The notes beneath the pieces were generated by a model that saw only the letters and a list, made by a program, of their open reading frames with translations, was not told the origin of the DNA and did not search any database. Of a stretch of 64,000 bases of DNA, positions 34,376-47,018 are shown in pieces. This DNA comes from Streptomyces sp. TN58 (GTDB lineage: Bacteria > Actinomycetota > Actinomycetes > Streptomycetales > Streptomycetaceae). Each line of letters opens with the position of its first letter. The first letter of the stretch is position 1. Position numbers and translations under genes: made by a program. The DNA lies in assembly GCF_001941845.1 (NCBI RefSeq), contig NZ_CP018870.1, positions 4,966,001-5,030,000 on the forward strand. The letters run 5' to 3'.

Positions 34376-35004
34376 GCCCTGAGGGGCGTGGCATAGCAGG
34401 AGGAAGCACTTTCCGCATACTCCACGTCAGCACGGGCAACGTGTGCCGCTCGCCGATCACCGAGCGGCTGACCCGGCACGCCCTCTCGCACCGCCTCGGC
34501 GGACCCGTCGGCGGCGACCTCATCGTGGAGAGCGCCGGTACGTGGGGCCACGAGGGCGCCCCGATGGAGGCGAACGCGGCCGCCGTGCTCGCGGACTTCG
34601 GAGCCGACGCGTCCGGGTTCACCGGCCGTGAGCTGCTGGACGAGCACGTCATACGCGCAGACCTGGTGCTGACCGCCACCCGCGACCACCGAGCGCAGGT
34701 CATCTCGATGGGCCACTCGGCGGGGCTGCGCACCTTCACCCTGAAGGAGTTCACCCGGCTGGTCAGGGCGATAGACCCGGCCACGCTGCCGCCGCTGGAC
34801 GACGGCATGGCGGAGCGGGCGCGGGCGCTCGTACGGGCCGCCGCGGCGCTGCGCGGGTGGCTGCTGGCGCCGTCGCCCGACGCGGACGAGGTGTACGACC
34901 CGTACGGGGCGCCGATCACCTTCTTCCGCTCGATCGGCGACGAGATCAACCAGGCGCTGGACCCCGTGGTCACGGCCCTGACGGGCGTCGCGGCCCGCCG
35001 CTGA
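34372..35004 (+). CDS. Low-molecular-weight phosphotyrosine phosphatase-like protein lacking the nucleophilic Cys
   Basis: A 210-residue protein with the LMW-PTP fold: ILHVSTGNVCRSPIT at the N-terminus and YDPYGAP (general acid Asp176) near the end. The active-site loop should read C-x5-R-S; here the first residue is Ser20 (codon AGC), with Arg26 and Ser27 kept. The Cys at 25 is the second loop Cys, not the nucleophile. It probably cannot form the phosphocysteine and may bind a phospho-ligand instead. GTG 34372 overlaps the tsaC stop, so the two are coupled. I recall the same sequence in other Streptomyces, so it is unlikely to be a chance mutation. Confidence 0.8.
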   Translation: MSPEGRGIAGGSTFRILHVSTGNVCRSPITERLTRHALSHRLGGPVGGDLIVESAGTWGHEGAPMEANAAAVLADFGADASGFTGRELLDEHVIRADLVLTATRDHRAQVISMGHSAGLRTFTLKEFTRLVRAIDPATLPPLDDGMAERARALVRAAAALRGWLLAPSPDADEVYDPYGAPITFFRSIGDEINQALDPVVTALTGVAARR

Positions 35005-35520
35005 CGCGGAGCCGTGCGGCCTGCCGGCCGGGGGTGCGGTCCCGCTGCGCGGAGCATGCCCCTGCCCGCCCCTTCTCCGTTTCCCGGGGCGCTGCCCCGG
35101 ACCCCGCGCCTCAAGCGCCGGCGGGGCTGGGAGAGCAGGGCTCCGGCCCGGGCCCCGCGCCTCAAGCGCCGGCGGGGCTGAAGGATCGGGGCTCCGCCCC
35201 GGGGCCCGCGCCTCAAGCGCCGGCGGGGCTGGGAGAGCGGGGCTCCGGCCCGGGCCCGCGCCTCAAGCGCCGGCGGGGCTGGGAGAGCGGGGCTCCGGCC
35301 CGGGCCCCGGGCCTCAAGCGCCGGCGGGGCTGAAGGATCGGGGCTCCGGCCCGGGCCCGCGCCTCAAGCGCCGGCGGGGCTGGGAGAGCGGGGCTCCGGC
35401 CCGGGGCCCGGGCCTCAAGCGCCGGCGGGGCTGAAAATCGGGGCGGGTGGCGTCGGCAGGGCGTCGTGGGGGCTGCGGGCCTACAGTGGCTGGTACCCGG
35501 TACCCCCCTGGAGTCGCGCC
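35005..35520. other. 516-bp gap before glyA
   Basis: After 100 bp of plain GC-rich spacer it is filled by a seven-copy tandem array (35109-35433), then the glyA upstream region with the palindrome GGTACCCGGTACC at about 35491. No gene is supported. Confidence 0.7.
35109..35433. repeat. 51-bp tandem array, seven copies
   Basis: The core CCTCAAGCGCCGGCGGGG recurs exactly at 35109, 35160, 35211, 35261, 35312, 35362 and 35413, a period of 50-51 bp. Spacers alternate between two types (GGGAGAGC... and GAAGGATC... before GGGGCTCC). Single copies of this core are common between Streptomyces genes; a seven-unit array is less usual. Each unit can form a GC hairpin with neighbouring units. Confidence 0.95.
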
Positions 35521-36750
35521 ATGAGCGTCATCACCCAGCCCACGGACCTGCTGCGCCGGCAGGACCCGGAGATGGCCGACGTACTCGCCGGGGAAGCGCG
35601 CAGACAGGCCGGCACGCTGCAGCTGAGCGCGGCGGAGAACTTCACCTCCTCGGCCGTCCTGGCCGCCCTGAGCTCCCCGCTCGCCAACAAGTACGCCGAG
35701 GGCTACCCCGGCGCCCGCTACCACGGCGGCTGCGAGTACGCCGACCTGGCCGAGCAGACGGCCGTCGAACGGGCCAAGGCGCTGTTCGGGACCGAGCACG
35801 CCAACGTCCAGCCGCACTCCGGCTCCTCGGCCGTCCTGGCCGCCTACGCGGCGCTGCTGCGGCCGGGGGACACCGTGCTGGCGATGGGGCTTCCGTACGG
35901 GGGACACCTCACCCACGGCTCGCCCGCCAACTTCTCCGGCCAGTGGTTCACCTTCGTCGGGTACGGCGTCGACGCCCGGACCGGCCTCATCGACTACCGG
36001 CAGGTGCAGGACCTGGCCCGGGCGCACCGGCCGAAAGCCATCGTGTGCGGGTCCATCTCCTACCCGCGCCACCCCGAGTACTCCGCCTTCCGGGAGATCG
36101 CCGACGAGGTCGGGGCCTACCTGATCGCCGACGCCGCCCATCCGATCGGACTGGTGGCCGGCGGGGCCGCGCCCAGCCCCGTCCCGTACGCGGACGTCGT
36201 CTGCGCGACCACCCACAAGGTCCTGCGCGGGCCGCGCGGCGGGATGGTCCTGTGCGGTGCGGACCTCGCCGAGCGCATCGACCGGGCGGTGTTCCCCCTC
36301 ACGCAGGGCGGGGCCCAGATGCACACCATCGCCGCCAAGGCCGTGGCCTTCGGCGAGGCGGGCCGGCCGGCCTTCGCCACCTACGCCCACCGCGTGGTCG
36401 CCAACGCCCGGGCACTGGCCGCGGCGCTGGAGGAGCGCGGGTTCACGATCACCACAGGCGGCACCGACACACACATGATCACCGCGGATCCGGCGCCGCT
36501 GGGCGTGGACGGCCCGACCGCCCGCGGCCGGCTGGCCGCCGCCGGGATGGTGCTGGACACCTGTGTCCTGCCGTACGGGGACCAGCGGGGCGTACGCCTG
36601 GGCACCGCGGCGGTGACCACCCAGGGGATGGGGGAGAACGAGATGCGCCGCATCGCGGAGCTGTTCGCCGCGGCGCTGCACGGGGAGGCCGCGACCACAC
36701 GTACGGAGGTCGGCGAGCTCACGGAAGGTTTTCCACCTTACGGGGATTAA
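35521..36750 (+). CDS. glyA: Serine hydroxymethyltransferase, divergent paralogue
   Basis: A 409-residue fold-type I PLP enzyme that interconverts serine and glycine with tetrahydrofolate. The PLP Lys is Lys233 in TTHKVLRGPRGG; NKYAEGYPGARYHGG and QPHSGS are standard. It departs from typical GlyA at several places: SAAENFTS for the usual SEN, PYGGHLTHG with Tyr126 where a His is usual, and DAAHPIG for DMAHxAG. This suggests a second SHMT with altered substrate use; a standard glyA probably exists elsewhere. ATG 35521 is close behind CTGGAG. Confidence 0.88.
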   Translation: MSVITQPTDLLRRQDPEMADVLAGEARRQAGTLQLSAAENFTSSAVLAALSSPLANKYAEGYPGARYHGGCEYADLAEQTAVERAKALFGTEHANVQPHSGSSAVLAAYAALLRPGDTVLAMGLPYGGHLTHGSPANFSGQWFTFVGYGVDARTGLIDYRQVQDLARAHRPKAIVCGSISYPRHPEYSAFREIADEVGAYLIADAAHPIGLVAGGAAPSPVPYADVVCATTHKVLRGPRGGMVLCGADLAERIDRAVFPLTQGGAQMHTIAAKAVAFGEAGRPAFATYAHRVVANARALAAALEERGFTITTGGTDTHMITADPAPLGVDGPTARGRLAAAGMVLDTCVLPYGDQRGVRLGTAAVTTQGMGENEMRRIAELFAAALHGEAATTRTEVGELTEGFPPYGD

Positions 36751-36866
36751 GCGGGACAAGGAGGGTGTAGTGGAACCGGGATGCCGCACCCTGGCGTCCT
36801 CGGCAGAGGGGACATCGCAGCTAATGTGTGGGGCTGAGATGGCCGGCGATACATCTGGGGCAGCCC

Positions 36867-38201
36867 GTGCGTGAATATCTGCTGACGCTTTGCGTCACGG
36901 TCGCGGTGACCTACCTGCTGACCGGGCCCGTGCGGAAGTTCGCGATCGCGGCCGGGGCCATGCCGGAGATCCGCGCCCGCGACGTGCACCGCGAGCCGAC
37001 GCCGCGCCTCGGCGGGATCGCGATGTTCGGCGGCCTGTGCGCGGGCCTGCTGGTCGCCGACCACCTGCAGAACCTCAACGCGGTCTTCGAGAAGTCGAAC
37101 GAACCGCGCGCACTGCTCTCCGGAGCCGCCCTGATCTGGCTGATCGGCGTCCTGGACGACAAGTTCGAGATCGACGCCCTCATCAAGCTCGGCGCCCAGA
37201 TGATCTCCGCCGGCGTCATGGTCATGCAGGGCCTGACCATCCTCTGGATCCCGGTGCCCTTCATCGGCACGGTCCCGCTCACCCAGTGGCAGGGCAACCT
37301 GCTCACCGTGGCGCTCGTCGTCATCACCATCAACGCGGTGAACTTCGTGGACGGCCTCGACGGCCTCGCCGCCGGCATGGTCTGCATCGCCGCCGCCGCG
37401 CTCTTCCTGTACGCGTACCGGATCTGGTTCGGCTACGGCATCGAGTCCGCGGCCCCCGCCACCCTCTTCGCGGCCATCCTGATGGGCATGTGCCTGGGCT
37501 TCCTGCCGCACAACATGCACCCCGCCCGGATCTTCATGGGCGACTCCGGCTCGATGCTCATCGGCCTGGTGCTGGCGGCGGCGGCGATCTCCCTGACGGG
37601 TCAGGTGGACCCGGACGCGCTGGCCCTGTTCGCCGGCGGTGAGCGCAACGCGACGCACGCGATGCTCCCGGTCTTCATCCCGCTGATCCTGCCCCTGACG
37701 ATCATCGCGATCCCGATGGCCGACCTGATCCTGGCCATCGTCCGGCGTACGTGGAAGGGCCAGTCGCCCTTCGCGGCCGACCGGGGCCACCTGCACCACC
37801 GGCTGCTGGAACTCGGCCACTCGCACAGCCGAGCGGTCCTCATCATGTACTTCTGGTCGGGGCTGATCGCCTTCGGCACGGTGGCCTACTCCGTCCACTC
37901 CACGGCGATGTGGATCGTGCTGGTGATCGCCGTACTCAGTGCCGTGGGGCTTTTCCTGCTACTCCTGCCGCGCTTCACCCCGCGTACTCCGAAGTGGGCG
38001 GAGGGTCTGGTTCCGCCGCGCTACCGGCACGCCGCGCGCGCCGCGGAAGCGGCCGCGGAGGCCGCCGCGCGGGACGCCTCGGGCACCGAGCCGGCGCCCG
38101 CCAGGCCCATCGCAGCAGGCGTCTCGGGCGTCAACGGAGCAACCGCCGTGGGCCCCCGTTCGCGCTTCCCCGAGCGGCGTAAGGCTGAATCCACCCGCTG
38201 A
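36867..38201 (+). CDS. wecA: Undecaprenyl-phosphate GlcNAc-1-phosphate transferase (WecA/TagO-like)
   Basis: A 444-residue polytopic membrane enzyme, about 11 helices, of the MraY/WecA family. It attaches a sugar-1-phosphate to undecaprenyl phosphate, the first step of wall glycopolymer synthesis. Family motifs are LGGIAMF, the Asp pair in GVLDDKFEI, NAVNFVDGLDGLAAG, MGDSGSM and the His-rich loop RGHLHHRL. The C-terminal 60 residues are a polar Ala-rich tail. GTG 36867 follows GGGG at proper spacing. The product lipid is the kind of substrate LCP proteins use. Confidence 0.9.
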   Translation: MREYLLTLCVTVAVTYLLTGPVRKFAIAAGAMPEIRARDVHREPTPRLGGIAMFGGLCAGLLVADHLQNLNAVFEKSNEPRALLSGAALIWLIGVLDDKFEIDALIKLGAQMISAGVMVMQGLTILWIPVPFIGTVPLTQWQGNLLTVALVVITINAVNFVDGLDGLAAGMVCIAAAALFLYAYRIWFGYGIESAAPATLFAAILMGMCLGFLPHNMHPARIFMGDSGSMLIGLVLAAAAISLTGQVDPDALALFAGGERNATHAMLPVFIPLILPLTIIAIPMADLILAIVRRTWKGQSPFAADRGHLHHRLLELGHSHSRAVLIMYFWSGLIAFGTVAYSVHSTAMWIVLVIAVLSAVGLFLLLLPRFTPRTPKWAEGLVPPRYRHAARAAEAAAEAAARDASGTEPAPARPIAAGVSGVNGATAVGPRSRFPERRKAESTR

Positions 38202-38475
38202 CAGCGGCATCGCATGTCCGACATGGGTGCGCATTAGCAGACAGCCGGCCCGCCTGTCGCGCACACACGCGCAGGGTCACTCTCATGTGTGACAGTCGGC
38301 ACACCCGGCAGGTAAAGCTCTCATCAAATAGTTTGTGATACCGTTCACTAAACCCGGCGACAGAGCCGAAGGACCGTAGTGCGACGGTCCCTTGGCCCGA
38401 GGTTCTCTCTCGGACCGGGCTTACGCTCGTCCCGTACGAGTCCAGTGCCCCCACCACCACGCGGAGCAAACCGCC

Positions 38476-38913
38476 ATGCGGTCAGATGACGTCCGATCCC
38501 TTCTGCAAGCCGCCGTGCCCACGGCCGTCGCCGGCGCACTCGCCGCGTTGATCAGTGGGCTTGTCGTCGGCGGCAAGGGCGCGGTCGGAGCGGTCGTCGC
38601 GACGCTGGTCGTGATCGTGTTCATGGGCATCGGATTCGTCGTTCTACAGCGCACGGCGAAATCGCTCCCGCACCTCTTCCAGGCCATGGGGCTCATGCTC
38701 TACACGGCCCAGATCCTGCTGCTTTTCGTGTTTGTCGCGGCGTTCAAGAACACCACCCTGTTCAACCACAAGGCGTTCGCGATCACGCTCGTGGCGACCA
38801 CCCTCGTGTGGATCGCCGCGCAGGCCCGCGCGCACATGAAGGCCAAGATCCTTTACGTCGAACCGGACTCGACGACGGGCGGCAAGCCCGAAAATCCGGG
38901 ACCGAAGACGTGA
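38476..38913 (+). CDS. atpI: ATP synthase protein I
   Basis: A 145-residue membrane protein with four hydrophobic helices and a charged tail, in the usual place ahead of atpB. AtpI helps assemble the c-ring or import Mg in other bacteria and is not essential. ATG 38476 is used. The 274-bp region before it, including the palindrome GTGATACCGTTCAC near 38334, should contain the operon promoter. Confidence 0.85.
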   Translation: MRSDDVRSLLQAAVPTAVAGALAALISGLVVGGKGAVGAVVATLVVIVFMGIGFVVLQRTAKSLPHLFQAMGLMLYTAQILLLFVFVAAFKNTTLFNHKAFAITLVATTLVWIAAQARAHMKAKILYVEPDSTTGGKPENPGPKT

Positions 38914-39139
38914 AGGGTAGGGCCGGGATAAGTGGGCGTTCGAGATCCTGCTATCGTCCGGTGCCAACTGCGGCACTGCGGGCGCGGGCATCTGAGCTGA
39001 CGCCTGTTCCATCGCGAGGCTCGATGCCTGACTGCCGCCCCACCATCCGTTACACCAGTCCAGTGCCGAACCGCGGCTGCGCGCCGCGCCGACACAACGA
39101 GGTTGCCGTACCTATGCGCCACGCTGAAGGAGCCCTGCG

Positions 39140-39961
39140 GTGAGTGCTGCTGACATGACGCTCGCCTTCGAGATCAATTGTCATTTCGAAGACGGCACTG
39201 GCTGCGGCTTCCCGGGCCCGACCCTGTACTCGTTCCTGTTCAAGCCGATGTTCGGCGATGCGGACGGCCTGTACTTCAACAAGACGATGCTTCTGGCCCT
39301 GCTGGGCTCGATCATCATCGTCGCCTTCTTCTGGGCCGCGTTCCGGAAGCCGAAGGTCGTCCCGGGCAAGCTGCAGATGGTCGCCGAGGCGGGCTACGAC
39401 TTCGTGCGCCGCGGCATCGTCTACGAGACGCTGGGCAAGAAGGAAGGCGAGAAGTACGTCCCCTTCATGGTCGCGACGTTCTTCTTCGTCTGGATGATGA
39501 ACCTCTGGTCCATCGTCCCGCTCGCCCAGTTCCCGGTGACCGCGGTCATCGCGTACCCGGCCGGTCTCGCCCTCGTCATCTACGTCATGTGGATGTCGGT
39601 GACCTTCAAGCGCCACGGCTTCGTCGGCGGCTTCAAGAACATCACGGGCTACGACAAGACGCTCGGCCCGGTCCTGCCGATGGTCATGGTGATCGAGTTC
39701 TTCTCGAACGTGCTGGTCCGCCCCTTCACCCACGCGGTCCGACTGTTCGCGAACATGTTCGCCGGTCACACCCTGCTGCTGCTCTTCACCATCGCCAGCT
39801 GGTACCTGCTGAACGGGATCGGCATCGCCTACGCGGGCGTCTCGTTCGTCATGGTCATCGTGATGACCGCCTTCGAGCTCTTCATCCAGGCCGTCCAGGC
39901 CTACGTCTTCGTGCTGCTGGCTTGCAGCTTCCTGCAGGGCGCGCTCGCCGAGCACCACTGA
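39140..39961 (+). CDS. atpB: ATP synthase Fo subunit a
   Basis: A 273-residue subunit that forms the two half-channels for protons beside the c-ring. The essential Arg is in the helix FTHAVRLFANMFAGH, and the last helix (FELFIQAVQAYVFVLLA) is typical. GTG 39140 has AAGGAG seven bases upstream. Confidence 0.97.
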   Translation: MSAADMTLAFEINCHFEDGTGCGFPGPTLYSFLFKPMFGDADGLYFNKTMLLALLGSIIIVAFFWAAFRKPKVVPGKLQMVAEAGYDFVRRGIVYETLGKKEGEKYVPFMVATFFFVWMMNLWSIVPLAQFPVTAVIAYPAGLALVIYVMWMSVTFKRHGFVGGFKNITGYDKTLGPVLPMVMVIEFFSNVLVRPFTHAVRLFANMFAGHTLLLLFTIASWYLLNGIGIAYAGVSFVMVIVMTAFELFIQAVQAYVFVLLACSFLQGALAEHH

Positions 39962-40041
39962 GCGCGGCCCGCTCCAAGCAATCCCCCCAGTCGTCCGGTG
40001 GCCAACCCCCACCGGTCCGTGAAAGAGAAGGAAGAACTGGC

Positions 40042-40269
40042 ATGTCCCAGACCCTTGCTGCCGTCACCGGTTCCCTCAGCTCCGTTGGCTACGGCCTCGC
40101 GGCGATCGGCCCCGGCGTCGGCGTCGGCATCATCTTCGGTAACGGCACCCAGGCGCTCGCCCGTCAGCCCGAAGCTGCCGGTCTGATCCGCGCCAACCAG
40201 ATCCTCGGCTTCGCCTTCTGTGAGGCGCTCGCCCTCATCGGTCTGGTCATGCCGTTCGTCTACGCCTGA
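40042..40269 (+). CDS. atpE: ATP synthase Fo subunit c
   Basis: A 75-residue two-helix hairpin. The polar loop is ARQPEA and the proton-carrying carboxylate is the Glu in FCEALALIG. It forms the rotating ring. GAAGGAAG precedes ATG 40042. Confidence 0.97.
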   Translation: MSQTLAAVTGSLSSVGYGLAAIGPGVGVGIIFGNGTQALARQPEAAGLIRANQILGFAFCEALALIGLVMPFVYA

Positions 40270-40306
40270 CGAACACGACTAGTCCGAATCGACGAAAGGC
40301 ACTGAT

Positions 40307-40849
40307 GTGAACCTCCTGGTTCTCGCGGCCGAGGAGCCTCAAAACCCCCTCGTCCCGCCGATCCCCGAGCTCGTCATCGGTCTGATCGCCTTCGTCATCG
40401 TCTTCGGTTTCCTCGCGAAGAAGCTCCTCCCGAACATCAACAAGGTTCTGGAAGAGCGCCGCGAGGCCATCGAAGGCGGTATCGAGAAGGCGGAAGCCGC
40501 TCAGACCGAGGCCCAGAGCGTCCTGGAGCAGTACAAGGCCCAGCTCGCCGAAGCCCGGCACGAGGCCGCGCGCCTGCGCCAGGAAGCGCTGGAGCAGGGC
40601 ACTGCGCTGAAGGAAGAACTGCGCGCAGAGGGCCAGCGGCAGCGTGAGGAGATCATCGCTGCCGGCCACGCCCAGATCGCGGCGGACCGCAAGGCCGCCT
40701 CTCAGGCGCTGCGTCAGGACGTGGGCAAGCTCGCCACCGACCTGGCCGGAAAGCTCGTCGGCGAGTCCCTTGAGGACCACGCCCGGCAGAGCCGCACCAT
40801 CGACCGCTTCCTCAGCGAGCTTGAGGAGAAGGCCGAGGCGGCCCGATGA
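40307..40849 (+). CDS. atpF: ATP synthase Fo subunit b
   Basis: A 180-residue stator subunit: one membrane helix (about 19-40) and a long charged coiled coil reaching the delta subunit. GTG 40307 is supported by GAAAGG upstream. Its end overlaps the atpH start (ATGA at 40846-40849). Confidence 0.96.
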   Translation: MNLLVLAAEEPQNPLVPPIPELVIGLIAFVIVFGFLAKKLLPNINKVLEERREAIEGGIEKAEAAQTEAQSVLEQYKAQLAEARHEAARLRQEALEQGTALKEELRAEGQRQREEIIAAGHAQIAADRKAASQALRQDVGKLATDLAGKLVGESLEDHARQSRTIDRFLSELEEKAEAAR

Positions 40850-41661
40850 ACGGAGCGAGCCGCGAGGCGCTGGCCTCCGCGCGCGAGCGTCTCGACGCGC
40901 TGACGGACAACACGTCCGTCGACGCGGCGAAGCTCGCCGGTGAGCTGGCCGCTGTCACCGCGCTGCTCGACCGTGAGGTCTCGCTGCGTCGGGTCATCAC
41001 GGACCCGGCGCAGGCCGGCGAGGCCAAGGCCGAGCTCGTCGCTCGGCTGCTCGGCGGTCAGGTCGGCGGGGAGACCCTCGACCTGGTGTCCGGCATGGCC
41101 CGGTCCCGCTGGTCGCAGTCCCGCGACCTGGTGGACGCGCTGGAGGAGCTGGCGGCCACCGCCGACCTCACGGCGGCCCAGCAGGCCGAGGCGCTCGACA
41201 ACGTCGAGGACGAGATCTTCCGCTTCGGCCGGATCGTGTCCTCGAACACCGAGCTGCGTGCCGCGCTGACCGACCGCGCGGCGACCACCTCCGCCAAGAG
41301 CCAGCTGCTGCGCAGCCTGCTCAACGGCAAGGTGAACGCCGTCACCGAGCGCCTGGTGATCCGTCTTGTCACGCACCCGCGTGGACGTAGCCTGGAGGCG
41401 GGACTCGAATCCCTGTCCAAGCTCGCCGCCGAGCGCCGTGACCGCATGGTCGCCACCGTGACCAGCGCGGTTCCGCTCAGCGACGTGCAGAAGCAGCGTC
41501 TCGGCGCGGTGCTGGCCAAGCTGTACGGACGCCAGATGCACCTGAACCTCGACGTGGACCCCGAGGTCCTCGGCGGGATCTCGGTGCGAGTCGGCGACGA
41601 GGTCATCGACGGCACCATCGCGGACCGCCTCGCAGAGGCGTCCCGCCGCATGGCCGGCTGA
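40846..41661 (+). CDS. atpH: ATP synthase F1 subunit delta
   Basis: A 271-residue delta subunit, longer than the usual 180 because of an N-terminal actinobacterial extension. The conserved C-terminal part (QLLRSLLNGKVNAVTERLV, then LNLDVDPEVLGGISVRVGDE) joins the b stalk to F1. It overlaps atpF by 4 bp. Confidence 0.96.
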   Translation: MNGASREALASARERLDALTDNTSVDAAKLAGELAAVTALLDREVSLRRVITDPAQAGEAKAELVARLLGGQVGGETLDLVSGMARSRWSQSRDLVDALEELAATADLTAAQQAEALDNVEDEIFRFGRIVSSNTELRAALTDRAATTSAKSQLLRSLLNGKVNAVTERLVIRLVTHPRGRSLEAGLESLSKLAAERRDRMVATVTSAVPLSDVQKQRLGAVLAKLYGRQMHLNLDVDPEVLGGISVRVGDEVIDGTIADRLAEASRRMAG

Positions 41662-41790
41662 CCAGCCACCAAAAGTACAAAGCATTCCTAGCGGCCCGGT
41701 TGGGCCGTGCAGAACTTGCAGAAGATTCCTGGGGGTCGCCCCCAGACCCCTAAGAAGCTTCAGGCCCAACAAGGAGAGCAGGGAACCCAG

Positions 41791-43386
<1,596 letters not shown>

Positions 43387-43406
43387 CGACGGAAGGGACC
43401 TGACTC

Positions 43407-45766
<2,360 letters not shown>

Positions 45767-45831
45767 TCCGGCGCGCTCCGCGAGGAGCGCGTTCGCAGGC
45801 CCCCAGCTACCGCTGGGAGAAGCCCCCGGAC

Positions 45832-45862
45832 GGAGAGGGGCGGGTGTGTCCCGTCCCTCTCC
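45832..45862 (+). terminator. Hairpin between atpD and atpC
   Basis: A 13-bp stem (GGAGAGGGGCGGG with CCCGTCCCTCTCC, one G-U) around a 5-base loop, in the 161-bp atpD-atpC gap. It may attenuate or protect the message so that epsilon is made at a different level from the other subunits. Confidence 0.7.
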
Positions 45863-45927
45863 TCACGCCCATTAGAATTTGACCCAACACCCGGCCGACC
45901 CGCCGGGTGGTGACCCGAGGAGCCACC

Positions 45928-46299
45928 TTGGCTGCTGAGCTGCACGTCGAGCTGGTCGCGGCGGACCGCAATGTCTGGTCCGGCGAGGCCACCCTTGTTG
46001 TCGCCCGCACCACGTCCGGCGACATCGGCGTCATGCCCGGTCACCAGCCGCTTCTCGGTGTGCTGGAATCGGGCCCGGTGACCATCCGCACCAGCGAGGG
46101 CAACACTGTCATCGCCGCGGTGCACGGCGGATTCATCTCGTTCGCGGACAACAAGCTGTCCCTGCTGGCCGAGATCGCCGAGCTCGCGGACGAGATCGAT
46201 GTCCAGCGTGCGGAGCGGGCACTGGAGCGCGCGAAGGCGGAGGCCGACGCGGCCGCCGAGCGTCGCGCGGATGTCCGGCTGCGCGCCGTAACGGGCTGA
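45928..46299 (+). CDS. atpC: ATP synthase F1 subunit epsilon
   Basis: A 123-residue subunit: an N-terminal beta sandwich (ELHVELVAADRNVWSGEA, then GDIGVMPGHQPLLGVL) and a C-terminal helical pair that can inhibit ATP hydrolysis. TTG 45928 is chosen because GAGGAG lies six bases upstream; a GTG at 45907 would add seven residues without a ribosome-binding site. Confidence 0.95.
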   Translation: MAAELHVELVAADRNVWSGEATLVVARTTSGDIGVMPGHQPLLGVLESGPVTIRTSEGNTVIAAVHGGFISFADNKLSLLAEIAELADEIDVQRAERALERAKAEADAAAERRADVRLRAVTG

Positions 46300-46320
46300 C
46301 CGCCCGTCGGAGTTTCAACC

Positions 46321-46354
46321 GCCGAGTGCCGGAGGGCGACCTCCGGGGCTCGGC
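46321..46354 (+). terminator. First hairpin after atpC
   Basis: Stem GCCGAG-tg-CCGGAGG over GCGA, paired with CCTCCGG-gg-CTCGGC: 13 pairs with one symmetric internal loop, 22 bp after the atpC stop. Confidence 0.8.
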
Positions 46355-46357
46355 AGA

Positions 46358-46407
46358 CCTCAGCCGCGGTCCGTTCTGGAATTTTCCAGACCGGGTCGCG
46401 GCTGAGG
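46358..46407 (+). terminator. Second, long hairpin after atpC
   Basis: About 23 pairs with one mismatch and two G-U pairs, from CCTCAGCCGCG to CGCGGCTGAGG, capped by TCTGGAA/TTCCAGA. With the first hairpin it forms a tandem terminator for the ATP synthase operon. Confidence 0.85.
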
Positions 46408-46455
46408 CGATGCAGGTCCGTTTTTCTCATGCGTATTCGATGAGCGAGGAGGTCG

Positions 46456-46908
46456 GTGAAGATGCTCCTCGCTCTGCTTGTGAGCGGCCTGGTCGTAGCC
46501 CTGGTGGTGATCGGGCTGTTCGTCTTCGGACTGCGCCGCAGACTGATCCAGCGGTCCGGCGGGACCTTCGACTGCAGCATGCGCTGGGGTGTGTCCGAGG
46601 AGCCCGACGTCTCCGGCAAGGGCTGGGTGTACGGGGTCGCGCGCTACAGCGGCGACCGCATCGAGTGGTTCCGGGTGTTCTCGTACTCCCCGCGCCCGCG
46701 CCGGCTGCTTGAGCGCTCCTCCATCGAGGTGCTGGCCCGTCGCGCCCCGGAGGGCGAGGAGGAGCTGGCGCTGCTGTCCGACGCCGTCGTGCTCGGCTGT
46801 CTCCACCGCGGGACGCGCCTGGAGCTGGCGATGAGCGAGGACGCGCTGACGGGCTTCCTGGCCTGGCTGGAAGCGGCTCCGCCCGGCCAGCGGGTGAACG
46901 TCGCCTAG
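46456..46908 (+). CDS. DUF2550 family membrane-anchored protein
   Basis: A 150-residue protein with one N-terminal membrane helix (about 3-25) and a cytoplasmic domain (GGTFDCSMRW, GWVYGVARYSGDRIEWFRVF), the DUF2550 pattern found right after the ATP synthase operon in actinobacteria. GTG 46456 follows GGAGG; ATG 46462 is the alternative. Its role is unknown; the constant neighbourhood hints at an envelope or energy-linked function. Confidence 0.85.
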   Translation: MKMLLALLVSGLVVALVVIGLFVFGLRRRLIQRSGGTFDCSMRWGVSEEPDVSGKGWVYGVARYSGDRIEWFRVFSYSPRPRRLLERSSIEVLARRAPEGEEELALLSDAVVLGCLHRGTRLELAMSEDALTGFLAWLEAAPPGQRVNVA

Positions 46909-46970
46909 GGCGAGGGGCCCTGTACCCAGCCCGGGGGTCTGGTACCCCGGCGGGGTGAGAACGGCATGGA

Positions 46971-47011
46971 GAAGCCGGGGAGACGGGGGGCGGACCCGTC
47001 TCCCCGGCTTC
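46971..47011. terminator. Bidirectional terminator between DUF2550 gene and chitinase
   Basis: A perfect 17-bp stem, GAAGCCGGGGAGACGGG with CCCGTCTCCCCGGCTTC, around a 7-base loop, placed between two convergent genes. Confidence 0.92.
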
Positions 47012-47018
47012 CGTCTTC

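Noticed and set aside
35109..35433. Repeat array considered as a CRISPR
   Set aside because: The period is 51 bp but the spacers are only two alternating related types, not unique, and no cas gene is present.
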